Shown piece after piece: positions 8,705 through 17,453 of a DNA stretch of 64,000 bases; position 1 is the stretch's first letter, and every line of letters starts with the position of its first letter. A model generated the notes under the pieces. It did no database searches, was not told where the DNA came from, and was given only the letters and a program-made list of their open reading frames with translations. The DNA is from Bordetella sp. LUAb4 (GTDB lineage Bacteria; Pseudomonadota; Gammaproteobacteria; Burkholderiales; Burkholderiaceae_B). Location of the stretch: the NCBI RefSeq assembly GCF_021325795.1, contig NZ_JAHPZX010000009.1:1-64000 (forward strand), given 5' to 3'. The position numbers were made by a program, and so were the translations under genes.

Positions 8705-8757
8705 CGCTCAGTCCATCCGCGGCAAGGTCGCGACAAGCGACTGCGCCAGCGATGAGC

Positions 8758-8783
8758 AAGGCCGGCATATGCCGGCCTTTTTT
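8758..8783 (+). terminator. Rho-independent terminator of the alcohol dehydrogenase gene
   Basis: AAGGCCGGC-ATAT-GCCGGCCTT is a perfect stem followed by six T residues, placed 54 bases after the stop codon. Confidence 0.92.
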
Positions 8784-8942
8784 ACGTCAATTCGTATTTT
8801 GTCGAGCGACGATACAGTAGCTGCGCACTTGTGAACATGATGTAGATCGAGCTCACTTGGGGAACGAGGACCGGACTACGCGTCACCACAGGGACCAAGC
8901 ACCAACCCGCCACGGCCCTACTCCGACGCGCAGACCCATCCC

Positions 8943-9299
8943 ATGAAGCCCTACACCTTCAAATCCGAACTCACGTTTACCGATATCCTGGCTCACGGGA
9001 TCATCTGGATCCTGTTGACCCTGGTCACCTTCGGCCTGGCGATATTCGTCTTCCCCTATTACTTGCAGCGCTTCATCATCAGCCGCACCGCGGTCTATGA
9101 CGAGGCCGGCCGTCGTTGCGGCCGCCTGGTCTGCGCCATGGACTTCCCCATGATCCTGGGCAGCGTACTGATCTGGACCGTGATTTCCATCATCACCTTC
9201 GGCATCGGCTACTACCTCTTCCTGTACAGAATGCAGTGCCTGTGCATGAATCACACCAGGATCGTCGATCTGGCGCAACCCATCCCCAGACTGCCCTAA
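8943..9299 (+). CDS. Small two-helix membrane protein of unknown function
   Basis: This 118-residue protein has two hydrophobic helices (ILAHGIIWILLTLVTFGLAI near 15-34 and MILGSVLIWTVISIITFGIG near 70-89) separated by a basic loop, both with a repeated TFG pattern. It resembles small DUF-type membrane proteins related to the DUF898 style, but I cannot name the family with certainty. Its stop codon overlaps by four bases the stop codon of the converging permease gene (CTAA at 9296-9299). No partner genes point to a role. Confidence 0.7.
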   Translation: MKPYTFKSELTFTDILAHGIIWILLTLVTFGLAIFVFPYYLQRFIISRTAVYDEAGRRCGRLVCAMDFPMILGSVLIWTVISIITFGIGYYLFLYRMQCLCMNHTRIVDLAQPIPRLP

Positions 9300-10171
9300 C
9301 GCAAGGCCGGATCCAGCCGATCGCGGATCCAGTCGCCGACGATGGATATCGACATCGTGGTCAGGAAGATGATCGTCCCCGGGAAGATCGCGATCCACCA
9401 TGCCGTGGTCAGGAAGGCGCGCCCGGCACCCAGCATCTGCCCCAGGCTGGTCAGCGGCGGCCGTATCCCCAGGCCGAGGAAGCTCAGGGACGTTTCCAGC
9501 AGGATCACTTGCGGGAAGTTCAGCGTGAACTGCACGATCAGCACACTGAGGATATTCGGCAGGATGTGCTTCGAGTACAGCTGCCAAGGCGACGCGCCCA
9601 AGGCCGTTACCGCCACCGCATAGCCCTGGTTCCTGGCGGAGATCACCACGCCCCGCGTCAGCCGCGCGAAAACTTCCCAGCCGTAGAAGCCCATGATCAG
9701 GATGAACAGCATGAAGCTGCCGCCGAACACGGCGATCAGGGCCAGCGCGATCAACAGGAAAGGCAACGATGCCTGTACATCGGCCAGCATCATGACGGCC
9801 TCTTCGACCAGCCCACGGAAATGCGCGGCCAGAAAGCCCAGGACCGTGCCGACCAGCGCCCCAATGGCCGTGCCCCCCAGCGCCACCAGGATGCTGAAGC
9901 GAATCGCATACAGCAGCCGGCTGAGGATATCGCGCCCCAGTTCATCTGTGCCTAGCCAATGCGCGGGAGTACCGCCCAGGAAGACCGGCGGCGCCAGGCG
10001 CAATCGCAGCGCCTGGGTACGGTAGTCGTAAGGCGCCAGGACATCAGCCAGGCAAGCCACGCCCAATAGCAGCACGACGAATATCAAGGCCAGGACGACC
10101 AGCGCCGGATAGCGCCGCTCCGGGCGGTCCACCGCCGGTTTTTTCCACTTCCGTGGCAATACGAGCGACAT
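9296..10171 (-). CDS. ABC transporter permease, Opp/Dpp type (DppC-like)
   Basis: This inner-membrane subunit has 291 residues. It has the DppC-type N terminus, with one helix before the periplasmic HWLGTDELGRDILSRLLYAIR stretch, and the EAA-like cytoplasmic loop (ALGASPWQLYSKHILPN) that contacts the ATPases. It is the last gene of the operon and starts five bases after the DppB-like gene. Its stop overlaps the stop of the converging membrane-protein gene. Substrate is not determined by the sequence. Confidence 0.92.
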   Translation of the reverse strand: MSLVLPRKWKKPAVDRPERRYPALVVLALIFVVLLLGVACLADVLAPYDYRTQALRLRLAPPVFLGGTPAHWLGTDELGRDILSRLLYAIRFSILVALGGTAIGALVGTVLGFLAAHFRGLVEEAVMMLADVQASLPFLLIALALIAVFGGSFMLFILIMGFYGWEVFARLTRGVVISARNQGYAVAVTALGASPWQLYSKHILPNILSVLIVQFTLNFPQVILLETSLSFLGLGIRPPLTSLGQMLGAGRAFLTTAWWIAIFPGTIIFLTTMSISIVGDWIRDRLDPALR

Positions 10172-10175
10172 GGCC

Positions 10176-11108
10176 CTACCCTTCCTTGCGCGCCGAACGC
10201 ATGCGCGGATCGACCAGGGTGTAGAAGAAGTCGACCGCCAGATTACTCAACACCATGGTGATCGCGGTCAGGATAAGGATGGCCTGCACCACGGCGAAAT
10301 CCCGTGAAGTCACCGCGCCGATCAGCAGGCGGCCGACACCAGGCCAGCCGAATACCGTCTCGACGATGATGGACCCGGCGACGAGATCACCCAGCTTCAG
10401 GCCGACGATGGTGAGGATGGGAATCGCGGCGTTGGGCAGCGCGTGCCACAGCACACGCCTGGCCTGGGGCGCGCCCTTGGCCCGCGCGGCGACCATGTAT
10501 TGTCGATTGAGCACTTCCAGCATGGCGGAGCGCGTGAAGCGCGCGAACACCCCTGCGAAGTGTGTGCCCAAGGTGATGGCCGGCAGGATCAAATGCCAGA
10601 TGGTGTCGGCACCGGCGCTGGGCAGCATGCGCAAGTGCAGCGAGAACAGCAATATCAGCAAGATGCCCAGGAAGAAGTTCGGCAGGCTGAACCCCAGCAC
10701 GGCGAAGCTCATGACGAAACGGTCCACCGGACGATTGCGGTGCAGCGCGGCGACGATGCCCAGCGCCAAACCCGCCAGCAGTCCCAGGCCGAAAGCGGTC
10801 AAGCCCAGACGCAAGGTATAGGGCAGCGCTTCCTCGATCAGTTCCGTGGCCGGTTTCTGGTCGGACAGCGACAGGCCGAAATCGCCCTGCACCAGATTGT
10901 GCAGGTACGAAACGTATTGCTCCCACAGCGGGCGATCCAGGCCGAACTTCTGCCGGTACTGCTGGACGACTTCGGGCGACGCCTGGTCGCCGACCAGGGC
11001 TTCGATGGGATCGCCCGACAGGTTCAACGCGACGAAGGTGAACGTGACGACGACCCATACCGTCAGAAGGCCGCGTACAAGCTTGCGTATCAATGCTTGC
11101 CAGTCCAT
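10176..11108 (-). CDS. ABC transporter permease, Opp/Dpp type (DppB-like)
   Basis: This 310-residue inner-membrane subunit starts with the typical single helix and the periplasmic segment FGLDRPLWEQYVSYLHNLVQ. It then has five helices and the EAA loop (AKGAPQARRVLWHALPNAA) for ATPase docking. It pairs with the DppC-like subunit to form the channel. It starts nine bases after the phosphodiesterase gene, so all are co-transcribed. Confidence 0.93.
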   Translation of the reverse strand: MDWQALIRKLVRGLLTVWVVVTFTFVALNLSGDPIEALVGDQASPEVVQQYRQKFGLDRPLWEQYVSYLHNLVQGDFGLSLSDQKPATELIEEALPYTLRLGLTAFGLGLLAGLALGIVAALHRNRPVDRFVMSFAVLGFSLPNFFLGILLILLFSLHLRMLPSAGADTIWHLILPAITLGTHFAGVFARFTRSAMLEVLNRQYMVAARAKGAPQARRVLWHALPNAAIPILTIVGLKLGDLVAGSIIVETVFGWPGVGRLLIGAVTSRDFAVVQAILILTAITMVLSNLAVDFFYTLVDPRMRSARKEG

Positions 11109-11116
11109 GCTGTGCC

Positions 11117-11890
11117 TCAGAGGGACGAAGAAGTGGACGAGGGTGGGGACGAGCCGGTGGCAGGATGGCGGGATGTATCCGGCGCCATCATCAGCAAGGG
11201 ATCGTTCACCAGCACCCCCTGAGGTTGTAATTCCAGAATGCGCGCCAGGCGTTCGGGCGTGGTGTCACCCACCGCGCAGGGCGTTCCCTTGCCCCCCATG
11301 GTGACCCACGTAGGCTTCTCGCGCAGCACCCGCGCGGCGGCCGGCTGCGCCACTTCGCCTTCCCACACGCGGAACACCCGCGCACCCGCCTGCTCGAATT
11401 CGTCGGCCCGCGCGTAGTCCGGCAAAAAGGCCAGCAGCTTCAGCGCTGGCTCCAGGTCGCGCGCGCGGCGCATCTGCGCCGCATCACGCACGCCTATCCA
11501 GGCAAGGCCAACGGCATCGTGCGCCAGGACGTCGCGTACCACGGCCTCGATCAAGGCCAGATCGGGCGTCTTCACATCGATGAGGATGGGCCGGCGTGGC
11601 GCTATCCGGGTCAAGGTCACAGGCAAACGCGACAGGCGTTCGTTACCCATCAAGGCCACGGCATCGAGTTCAGCGGCGCCCAGATCGGCGATCGCGCGGG
11701 CGTCGCCGTTCATGGCGATGCGCGCCAGGTTGGCGTCGTGACAGGCGTACACCTGCCCGTCCCGGCTCAGGCGCGCATCGGTCTCGACGACGTCCGCGCC
11801 GATTTCGATGGCGCCTTCATACGCGGACTGGGTGTTTTCGACATAACGCGAGGAATAGCCCCGGTGGGCGATAACGAGGGGACGATTCAT
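11117..11890 (-). CDS. Glycerophosphodiester phosphodiesterase
   Basis: Enzymes of this family hydrolyse glycerophosphodiesters such as glycerophosphocholine to glycerol 3-phosphate and an alcohol. The TIM-barrel signatures are present: IAHRGYSSRYVENT at 8-21 with the first catalytic His, GADVVETDARLSRDG at 32-46 with the metal ligands, and the second catalytic His in YACHDANL. The 257-residue length is usual for the cytosolic type, and no signal peptide is seen. The ATG overlaps the stop of the upstream ATPase gene (ATGA at 11887-11890), a sign of translational coupling. Its place between ATPase and permease genes suggests it processes the imported substrate. The Ser/Pro/Thr-rich tail is unremarkable. 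Confidence 0.9.
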   Translation of the reverse strand: MNRPLVIAHRGYSSRYVENTQSAYEGAIEIGADVVETDARLSRDGQVYACHDANLARIAMNGDARAIADLGAAELDAVALMGNERLSRLPVTLTRIAPRRPILIDVKTPDLALIEAVVRDVLAHDAVGLAWIGVRDAAQMRRARDLEPALKLLAFLPDYARADEFEQAGARVFRVWEGEVAQPAAARVLREKPTWVTMGGKGTPCAVGDTTPERLARILELQPQGVLVNDPLLMMAPDTSRHPATGSSPPSSTSSSL

Positions 11891-12900
11891 CGTATTTCCT
11901 TGATCTGCTCCGCGAAATGGCAGCGCACGGCATGGATGCCATCGATCACGCGCAGTGCCGGCGCGTCAGTGACGCAGCGGCGTAGCGCGTAAGGGCAGCG
12001 TGTATGAAAGTGGCAGCCGCTGGGGGGATGCGCGGGACTGGGGGGCTCGCCCTTGAGGACGACGCGCGCCGCGCGGCCCTGGGCCGGTGCCTTGGACACA
12101 TCCGGAATGGCGGACAGCAGCGCACGGGTATAAGGATGCAGAGGCTGGTCGTATAGCTCGTCGGTCCAGCCTTGCTCCACGATCTGCCCCAGATACATGA
12201 CGGCGACGCGATGCGACAGCCGCCTGACCACGCGCAGGTCGTGCGAGATAAAGAGATAGGCAATGCCGTATTCCTGCTGCAGGTTCTCCAGCAAGGCGAT
12301 GACGGTGGCCTGCACCGACACGTCCAGCGCCGATACCGGCTCGTCGCACACGATCAGGCTGGGCTTCAAGGCCAGCGCCCGGGCGATCACCACACGCTGG
12401 GCCTGCCCTCCACTGATCTGATGGGGATAGCGATCCGCCAGCTCGGCCGGCAGGGACACCGCGCGCATGAGTCCGGCGACCTCGGCGTTACGTTCGTCCG
12501 GCGCGCCGATGTCGTGCAGGTCCAGCGGCTCGCGGATCTGCTTGGCGATGGGCAGGCGCGGATCCAGCGCCGACAGTGGGTTCTGGAAAATGATCTGGAC
12601 GTCGGCACGCTTGGCGCGCCATTGCGACGCGGACAGGGATGCCAGATCCTTGCCCTTGAAACGGATGGCGCCCTGAGTGGGGCGGTCCAATCCCACGATC
12701 ATGCGTCCGGTGGTGGTTTTGCCGCAGCCGCTTTCGCCGACCAGGCCCAAGGTCTCGCCGACACGCAGATTGAAAGACACGCTCTCGACGGCGTGAATCG
12801 TGCGCGCCTTGCCCAGCCAAGGCCGCGCGCCGCCGAAGTAGCGCCGCAGGCCATCGACCTCCAACAGGTCGCCGTCGTAGCAGGGTTTGCTCATCGCCAT
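11887..12900 (-). CDS. ABC transporter ATP-binding protein, Opp/Dpp type (DppF-like)
   Basis: This ATPase has 337 residues with Walker [12 protein letters not shown], the ABC signature SGGQAQRV, Walker B LIVCDEP and the C-terminal oligopeptide-transporter extension with the iron-sulphur-type cysteines ([15 protein letters not shown]). It powers import together with the DppD-like subunit. It overlaps the DppD-like gene by ten bases and the phosphodiesterase gene by four. The second in-frame ATG at 12894 is also possible. Confidence 0.93.
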   Translation of the reverse strand: MAMSKPCYDGDLLEVDGLRRYFGGARPWLGKARTIHAVESVSFNLRVGETLGLVGESGCGKTTTGRMIVGLDRPTQGAIRFKGKDLASLSASQWRAKRADVQIIFQNPLSALDPRLPIAKQIREPLDLHDIGAPDERNAEVAGLMRAVSLPAELADRYPHQISGGQAQRVVIARALALKPSLIVCDEPVSALDVSVQATVIALLENLQQEYGIAYLFISHDLRVVRRLSHRVAVMYLGQIVEQGWTDELYDQPLHPYTRALLSAIPDVSKAPAQGRAARVVLKGEPPSPAHPPSGCHFHTRCPYALRRCVTDAPALRVIDGIHAVRCHFAEQIKEIR

Positions 12901-13790
12901 GTCTCCCGCGTCCGATAGACCGGCGCGCGTATGTCCAGGCGCGGCATGGCGGCCAGCAGTTCGCGGGTGTATTCCTCGCGAGGCTTGGCGAACAATTGCG
13001 CCGCCGCGGCGGTTTCGACGACCCGCCCATGCCGCATGACGACCACGTCATCGGCCATCTCCGCCACCACGCCCAGGTCATGCGTAATGAACAGCATGGC
13101 CATGCCCAACTGCATCTTCAAGCGATTGAGCAGATCCAGGATCTGCGCCTGTATGGTCACGTCCAAGGCCGTGGTGGGTTCATCCGCGATCAACAGCTTC
13201 GGCCCGCAGGCCAGTGCCATGGCGATCATCACGCGTTGCGCCATACCGCCGGAGAACTGATGCACATAGGAGGCCAGGCGTTGCCTGGGTTCCGGAATGC
13301 CCACCATTTCCAGCAACTCCAGGGCACGCGCGGCACGTTGCGGCGCCGACAGTTGCGTATGCAGCGCCAGGGCTTCGTTCAGTTGGCTGCCCACGGTGTG
13401 GACCGGATTCAGCGATCCCAGGGGATCTTGGAACACCATGCCGATGGCGCCGCCGCGGACTTGCTGCAGCTCCGCTTCGGACAGCGCGGCGAGGTCATGC
13501 CCCTCGAACAGGATGCGGCCTGCCGTCATCCGTCCATTGCGCGCCAGGATCCCCAGGATGGCCTGGCACGTAATGCTTTTGCCACTGCCGCTTTCACCCA
13601 CGATGCATAGCGTGCGGCCAGGCTGGACACTGAAGCCGACGTCGTGCAACACGTCGGTCCATCCCGCCGCGCCGCGGAAACCTACCCGCAGGCCTTGTAC
13701 GCTGAGTACCGGTTCAGGCACGGCATCAGTGCCGCCCTGGGTTGCGGTTTGTGGAGCGGCTTGCCGAACGACTTGCAGGGCGGGCTTCAA
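12891..13790 (-). CDS. ABC transporter ATP-binding protein, Opp/Dpp type (DppD-like)
   Basis: The protein has Walker A GESGSGKS, the signature SGGMAQRV, Walker [13 protein letters not shown] and the H-loop ITHDLG. The C-terminal cysteine-rich extension seen in the partner is short or missing here, giving 299 residues. The longest reading starts with TTG at 13790, directly abutting the TGA of the binding-protein gene. A GTG at residue 24 (before [14 protein letters not shown]) would start nearer the conserved domain. The start is therefore uncertain. Confidence 0.9.
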   Translation of the reverse strand: MKPALQVVRQAAPQTATQGGTDAVPEPVLSVQGLRVGFRGAAGWTDVLHDVGFSVQPGRTLCIVGESGSGKSITCQAILGILARNGRMTAGRILFEGHDLAALSEAELQQVRGGAIGMVFQDPLGSLNPVHTVGSQLNEALALHTQLSAPQRAARALELLEMVGIPEPRQRLASYVHQFSGGMAQRVMIAMALACGPKLLIADEPTTALDVTIQAQILDLLNRLKMQLGMAMLFITHDLGVVAEMADDVVVMRHGRVVETAAAAQLFAKPREEYTRELLAAMPRLDIRAPVYRTRETWR

Positions 13791-15416
13791 TCAAGGCGTC
13801 CCGAACGAGAGGTTGTCGGGGCGCAGATCCATGTAGTACTGGGAGTAAGGCTGCCACGACACTTTCTTCTTCATGGCATAGCCCGTGACCGGGTTGTACA
13901 GCATGGTCATAGGCATGTCGTCCTCGAAAATATCGAGTACCTTGGTGTAGGTGGCACGCCGTTGCGCCGGATCCGTGGCCGTATACAAAGACTTGGCCAG
14001 GGTGTTGAATTCCGGATTCGCGTTGTAGAGCTTCTGCGATTTCTGCGCTTCGGAGTCCGCGCCCCACAGAATCAGCAGGGATCCCGTCGGGTCCGGAATG
14101 CGATAGGTATTGGACCAGGCAAACATCTGCACGCCGGGTTTGCGCACGTCCTTGAAGCTGTCGACGAAATCGATGCGCACATTGATACCAACGGCGCGCC
14201 ACATCTCCTGCATGATCTGCGCCGCCTCGACGTTATACAGGTAGTAATTCGGAATCAGGCGATAGGAGATCTCCTGGCCTTTGTAGCGGCTCTGCTTCAG
14301 CAGCTTCTTGGCCTGCTCCGGATCGTAGATGTAGCCCGCCCGACTCTTGTCGTACAGATTGCCGAAGCTGGGCAACTGATAGCCATTGGGCGCGTAGGTC
14401 TTGCCTTTCCACAAGGCATCGATCAGGGCCTGACGGTCGATCGCCAGGCTCAAGGCATGGCGCAGCTTCTTGTCGGACAGCAGCGGATCGTTGGTGTTGA
14501 ACACCACGACGTGGCTGTTTTCCAGGGGCACGGTCTTCAGCGCCAGGTCCTTGTAGCCGGCCAGGGCCTGCCATTGATCTGGTGGGATCTCGGCGGCGAT
14601 GTCGTAATCGCCCGCCACCAGGCCTGCCACGCGGGCCGCGACTTCGGGCACCGATTTGAAGGTGACCTTCTTCGCGGCCGGCTTGCCGCCGTAGTACGCA
14701 TCGAAGGCTTGCAGCGTGACGTGGTCGTTCTTTTGATAGCCGGCGAATTTGTACGGGCCCGTACCCACGGGGTTCCAGCGCAAGGCCTTGGCGGCGTCAT
14801 CCATCCACACCTTGGCGGCGACGCCGTCTTTCTTGTATTTGTTCCAGGCATCACCGCAGATGACGAAAGACATATAGCTGGACAGTCTCTGCTCCAGCGA
14901 CGCGTCGTGCTCGGCCGTCGTGAAACGGACGGTGTTGTCGTCGATCTTCTCGACCTTGCGCAAGGTGCCGAAGTAGGCGGGACCTTCGGCGTAGTAGGCG
15001 TCAGCGCCCCACAGGCGTTCCGGCGAGAACGTGGTCAGGACGTCATCGGCCTTGAACTTGCTGCCGTCGTGGCAGGTCACGTCCGAACGCAGCTTTACCT
15101 CGAAGGTGGTGGGCGTGGTCCAGGACCAGCTCGTCGCCAGGCCGGGGACCAGCTTCGCGCCGCCGTTGGCTTCGGGATGATTGAAATCGCGGCGGATCAG
15201 CGTGTCGAAAATCGAATAGTAGATGCGGACGTCGACGTTGCCGTTACCGGCCGCGGGGTCCAGCGTACGCGCCAGTTCGTTCACCGCGACTGTGAGAGTG
15301 GGCCGGGTATCGCTCGCATCCTGAGCATGGGCCGGGCCGCCGGCTAGCACCGGGAGCATCAGGGCCGACAGGCACGAAAGGACGCCGCGTACGGCGTGCC
15401 GTTTGAGTTTCAACAT
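13791..15416 (-). CDS. Periplasmic substrate-binding protein of the Opp/Dpp-type transporter (family 5)
   Basis: This 541-residue protein begins with a Sec signal peptide ending near AGGPAHAQ-DAS. It has family 5 features: LTVAVNELARTLDPAAG after the signal, a WSWTTPTTFEVKLRSDVTCHDG segment, RWNPVGTGPYKF in the middle and LRHALSLAIDRQALID. Such proteins bind peptides, opines, nickel, sugars or other solutes, and the residues seen do not fix the ligand. It lies between the RpiR-type regulator and the ATPases. Presence of a phosphodiesterase in the operon makes a glycerophosphodiester-like ligand worth testing, but that is inference. Confidence 0.92.
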   Translation of the reverse strand: MLKLKRHAVRGVLSCLSALMLPVLAGGPAHAQDASDTRPTLTVAVNELARTLDPAAGNGNVDVRIYYSIFDTLIRRDFNHPEANGGAKLVPGLATSWSWTTPTTFEVKLRSDVTCHDGSKFKADDVLTTFSPERLWGADAYYAEGPAYFGTLRKVEKIDDNTVRFTTAEHDASLEQRLSSYMSFVICGDAWNKYKKDGVAAKVWMDDAAKALRWNPVGTGPYKFAGYQKNDHVTLQAFDAYYGGKPAAKKVTFKSVPEVAARVAGLVAGDYDIAAEIPPDQWQALAGYKDLALKTVPLENSHVVVFNTNDPLLSDKKLRHALSLAIDRQALIDALWKGKTYAPNGYQLPSFGNLYDKSRAGYIYDPEQAKKLLKQSRYKGQEISYRLIPNYYLYNVEAAQIMQEMWRAVGINVRIDFVDSFKDVRKPGVQMFAWSNTYRIPDPTGSLLILWGADSEAQKSQKLYNANPEFNTLAKSLYTATDPAQRRATYTKVLDIFEDDMPMTMLYNPVTGYAMKKKVSWQPYSQYYMDLRPDNLSFGTP

Positions 15417-15451
15417 GCCAATTCCTCTGCTTGCGCGGTAGATGATTGTGG

Positions 15452-16294
15452 TTACGTGCCGCGCTTGCGTGGCACGCCGGGGTTTTCGAAGGACAGGCGC
15501 AGGGTTTCCAGCTGGGACAGCGCGTCCATCGAACGGCCTCGATCCACTTTGGAAAGTTCCAGCACCAGCGTATTGCAGATCGCCATGGGCACCGTCAGCG
15601 ATTGGAATTCGCCGGGTTCACCTCTTCTGGCGGTGATGGTCGTCTTGGCCCCGGCCGCCACGCTGCGGTCGGTCAGCAGGATGGTGTTGGCACCTCGCTC
15701 CGCCGCCAGCGCCAGGGCGCGTATGACGCCGGGGCTGTCGTGGCGGAAGATCATGCCGAACACCAGGTCTTTTTGCGTCAGGCTGATCAGTTCGTCGGCC
15801 GCCTGCCAATCGGCGTGCGACAGGCCGGTGGCCAGATAGCCGGATCTTTTCAGGCGCCGGGCGAACAGTTCCGCCAGGCTGCCCGCGTGGCTCTCGCCGA
15901 TGACGATGATCCTGTCCGCGCGACGCAAGGCATGGGTCGCCGCCGTGATCTGGTCCTGGCTGACCTGCGCCATCAAGCGGCTGAGCGCCATCATTTCCCC
16001 AGCGACCACGGACTCCAGCAGAGACCGTCCCGCCGCGCTTTCCACCCGTTTGCGCACCCGCGCCGAGGCATCCTGCTCGAACTCCAAGGCCTCGCGCATG
16101 GCGCTGTAGGTGTCGAAGCCCAGCTTACGGGCAAGGCGGCTGGCCGTGGAGGGATGGACGCCGGCACGCGCTGCAACTTTTTGTGCAGGCATGAAGCTGC
16201 CAATGGTGGGGTCCGTCAGCAGCACGCTAACCAGCTTGAGATCCGACGGCGTCAGCGCGTCGTTCTTTTCTGCGACCAGGTCTTCAAAGCGCAT
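15452..16294 (-). CDS. MurR/RpiR-family transcriptional regulator
   Basis: The 280-residue protein has an N-terminal RpiR-type HTH (KVAARAGVHPSTASRLARKLGF near 38-60) and a C-terminal SIS phosphosugar-binding fold (IIVIGESHAGSLAELFARRL near 130-150, and FGMIFRHDSPGVIRALALAAERGANTILLTD). SIS-domain regulators sense phosphorylated sugars or sugar acids. It is the first gene of the transporter operon, 35 bases before the binding protein. Two palindromes lie upstream, so autoregulation is likely. A phosphorylated ligand such as glycerol 3-phosphate would fit the phosphodiesterase, by inference. Confidence 0.92.
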   Translation of the reverse strand: MRFEDLVAEKNDALTPSDLKLVSVLLTDPTIGSFMPAQKVAARAGVHPSTASRLARKLGFDTYSAMREALEFEQDASARVRKRVESAAGRSLLESVVAGEMMALSRLMAQVSQDQITAATHALRRADRIIVIGESHAGSLAELFARRLKRSGYLATGLSHADWQAADELISLTQKDLVFGMIFRHDSPGVIRALALAAERGANTILLTDRSVAAGAKTTITARRGEPGEFQSLTVPMAICNTLVLELSKVDRGRSMDALSQLETLRLSFENPGVPRKRGT

Positions 16295-16357
16295 GGCGCT
16301 GGGCCCTTGGGATAAGCCTCGATTGGATAGGCGGGGATGAACGAATGCCTAATGTTA

Positions 16358-16402
16358 TGCAAAATATATTGCAAAATCTTTTCAGCTGCAATTTTTATTG
16401 CA
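16358..16402. promoter_or_regulatory. Two TGCAA-N6-TTGCA palindromes, probable RpiR operators
   Basis: TGCAAAATATATTGCA at 16358-16373 and TGCAATTTTTATTGCA at 16387-16402 have the same arms and the same 6-base A/T spacer, with centres 29 bases apart. They lie 64 and 93 bases upstream of the regulator start in a markedly A/T-rich patch. They are the natural operator candidates for the RpiR-type protein. Confidence 0.72.
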
Positions 16403-16583
16403 AGTCCGTGCCAATGAAGCTGCCGCGGCGAAGTCGCGCTGCGGGCTGAGAGTGGTCTGGATCAGCTCGACCGGCATGCCGCCGTTGTCGATCACCGCGA
16501 CCTGATTACCGCTCCCCCGGCCGGCATTCGCTGGTCGGAATACCGATGTGGTGAAGGGCGTAGGTAACGTTGGGACGGCGCAT
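16382..16583 (-). pseudogene. Remnant of a VOC-family (glyoxalase-like) gene
   Basis: On the minus strand the start MRRPNVTYALHHIGIPT at 16583 has the N-terminal metal-ligand pattern of VOC proteins and runs into a stop at 16506. One frame over, the sequence GNQVAVIDNGGMPVELIQTT looks like the C-terminal half of the same kind of protein, with a Glu ligand, and runs on to a stop at 16382. The middle of the gene is missing and the two ends are out of frame. The 3' end overlaps the palindromes before the RpiR-type gene. The gene is dead; the family call rests on these two motifs. Confidence 0.6.
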
Positions 16584-16600
16584 GATTCAGCTCGAGGTGA

Positions 16601-16942
16601 TCAGCCGCCCTTGCGGAACTTGATATGCAAGGCTTGCGGCATCATGACGACCAGCACTGCCGGGTTGGGGATCAGGCACCAATGGAAAATTGCCTTTGCT
16701 ATTTTCCACGCTGCCACGAGAAACCGGAGTGGCAAGGGCAGAAAGATTACTGCGTCATCCACGAACGAGCTTCGACGATCAACGACACGGCAGCTAAGGC
16801 CAAGCGATATCAAGGTGGATTGGCATACCTTGACCGCGCCGGCCATATCGCCAACGCTTTCGAGTACGAATGACTCGCGGCTCGTCAACAGGGAAGCAAA
16901 CTCATCCCCGGTCATGCGATGCTGGAAGTACGTCTTGATCAT
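16601..16942 (-). CDS. Hypothetical protein, doubtful
   Basis: This 113-residue ORF is lower in GC than its surroundings and has one hydrophobic stretch (AVIFLPLPLRFLVAAWKIAKAIF) and a basic end. I recognise no domain. No good ribosome-binding site precedes the ATG. It lies between the VOC remnant and tRNA-Ser(UGA), a place where laterally acquired fragments accumulate. It may be a small accessory gene or chance. Confidence 0.3.
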   Translation of the reverse strand: MIKTYFQHRMTGDEFASLLTSRESFVLESVGDMAGAVKVCQSTLISLGLSCRVVDRRSSFVDDAVIFLPLPLRFLVAAWKIAKAIFHWCLIPNPAVLVVMMPQALHIKFRKGG

Positions 16943-16991
16943 GCGGGAACGCCCGTCAAGTGTCTTCTAAGTCGTTGATTTTGTAGTTGTC

Positions 16992-17079
16992 TGGCGGAAG
17001 GAGTGGGATTCGAACCCACGGATGGTTTCCCATCGCCGGTTTTCAAGACCGGTGCAATCGACCACTCTGCCATCCTTCC
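16992..17079 (-). tRNA. tRNA-Ser (anticodon UGA)
   Basis: The minus strand has a GGAAGGA/TCCTTCC acceptor stem, an anticodon loop CTTGAAA giving UGA, the long variable arm of class II tRNAs, GGTTCGAATCC in the T arm and an encoded CCA at 16992-16994. Confidence 0.96.
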
Positions 17080-17318
17080 CGCAACGCTGGAACCACGCCG
17101 CGCGCATCCATCCGCGTGGCTGTTCTCGCAGGGCAGCCATTGTATCGGATTTCAGATATGGACGCGGCATGCACCCAGGCCCGCGGTATTACGCAAAATA
17201 CACGCTGCGGCGGTGTGAATCGCCAGCGCGGCGGCACCCGCAAACAGACGGTACAATCCCGCTGCGCTCAAACTGCGCCCCGCACCTGTTCCCCATTCGG
17301 CGGAGCTTTTGCCACACC

Positions 17319-17403
17319 GCCCGGGTGGTGAAATTGGTAGACACAGGAGACTTAAAATCTCCCGCCGCAAGGCGTACCGGTTCGATTCCGGTCCCGGGCA
17401 CCA
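17319..17403 (+). tRNA. tRNA-Leu (anticodon UAA)
   Basis: Acceptor GCCCGGG/CCCGGGC, D arm GGTGAAATTGGTAGAC, anticodon loop CTTAAAA giving UAA, a class II variable arm, GGTTCGATTCC and encoded CCA are all visible. A TACAAT box near 17251 could be its -10 element. Confidence 0.97.
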
Positions 17404-17453
17404 CGCAGCGTTTCTCTATACTTGCAAGACGTCAACGATCACGGATTGCAATA

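Noticed and set aside
13644-15347. Long plus-strand ORF opposite the binding-protein gene
   Set aside because: Antisense shadow of a clear family 5 binding protein; low-complexity translation without domains.
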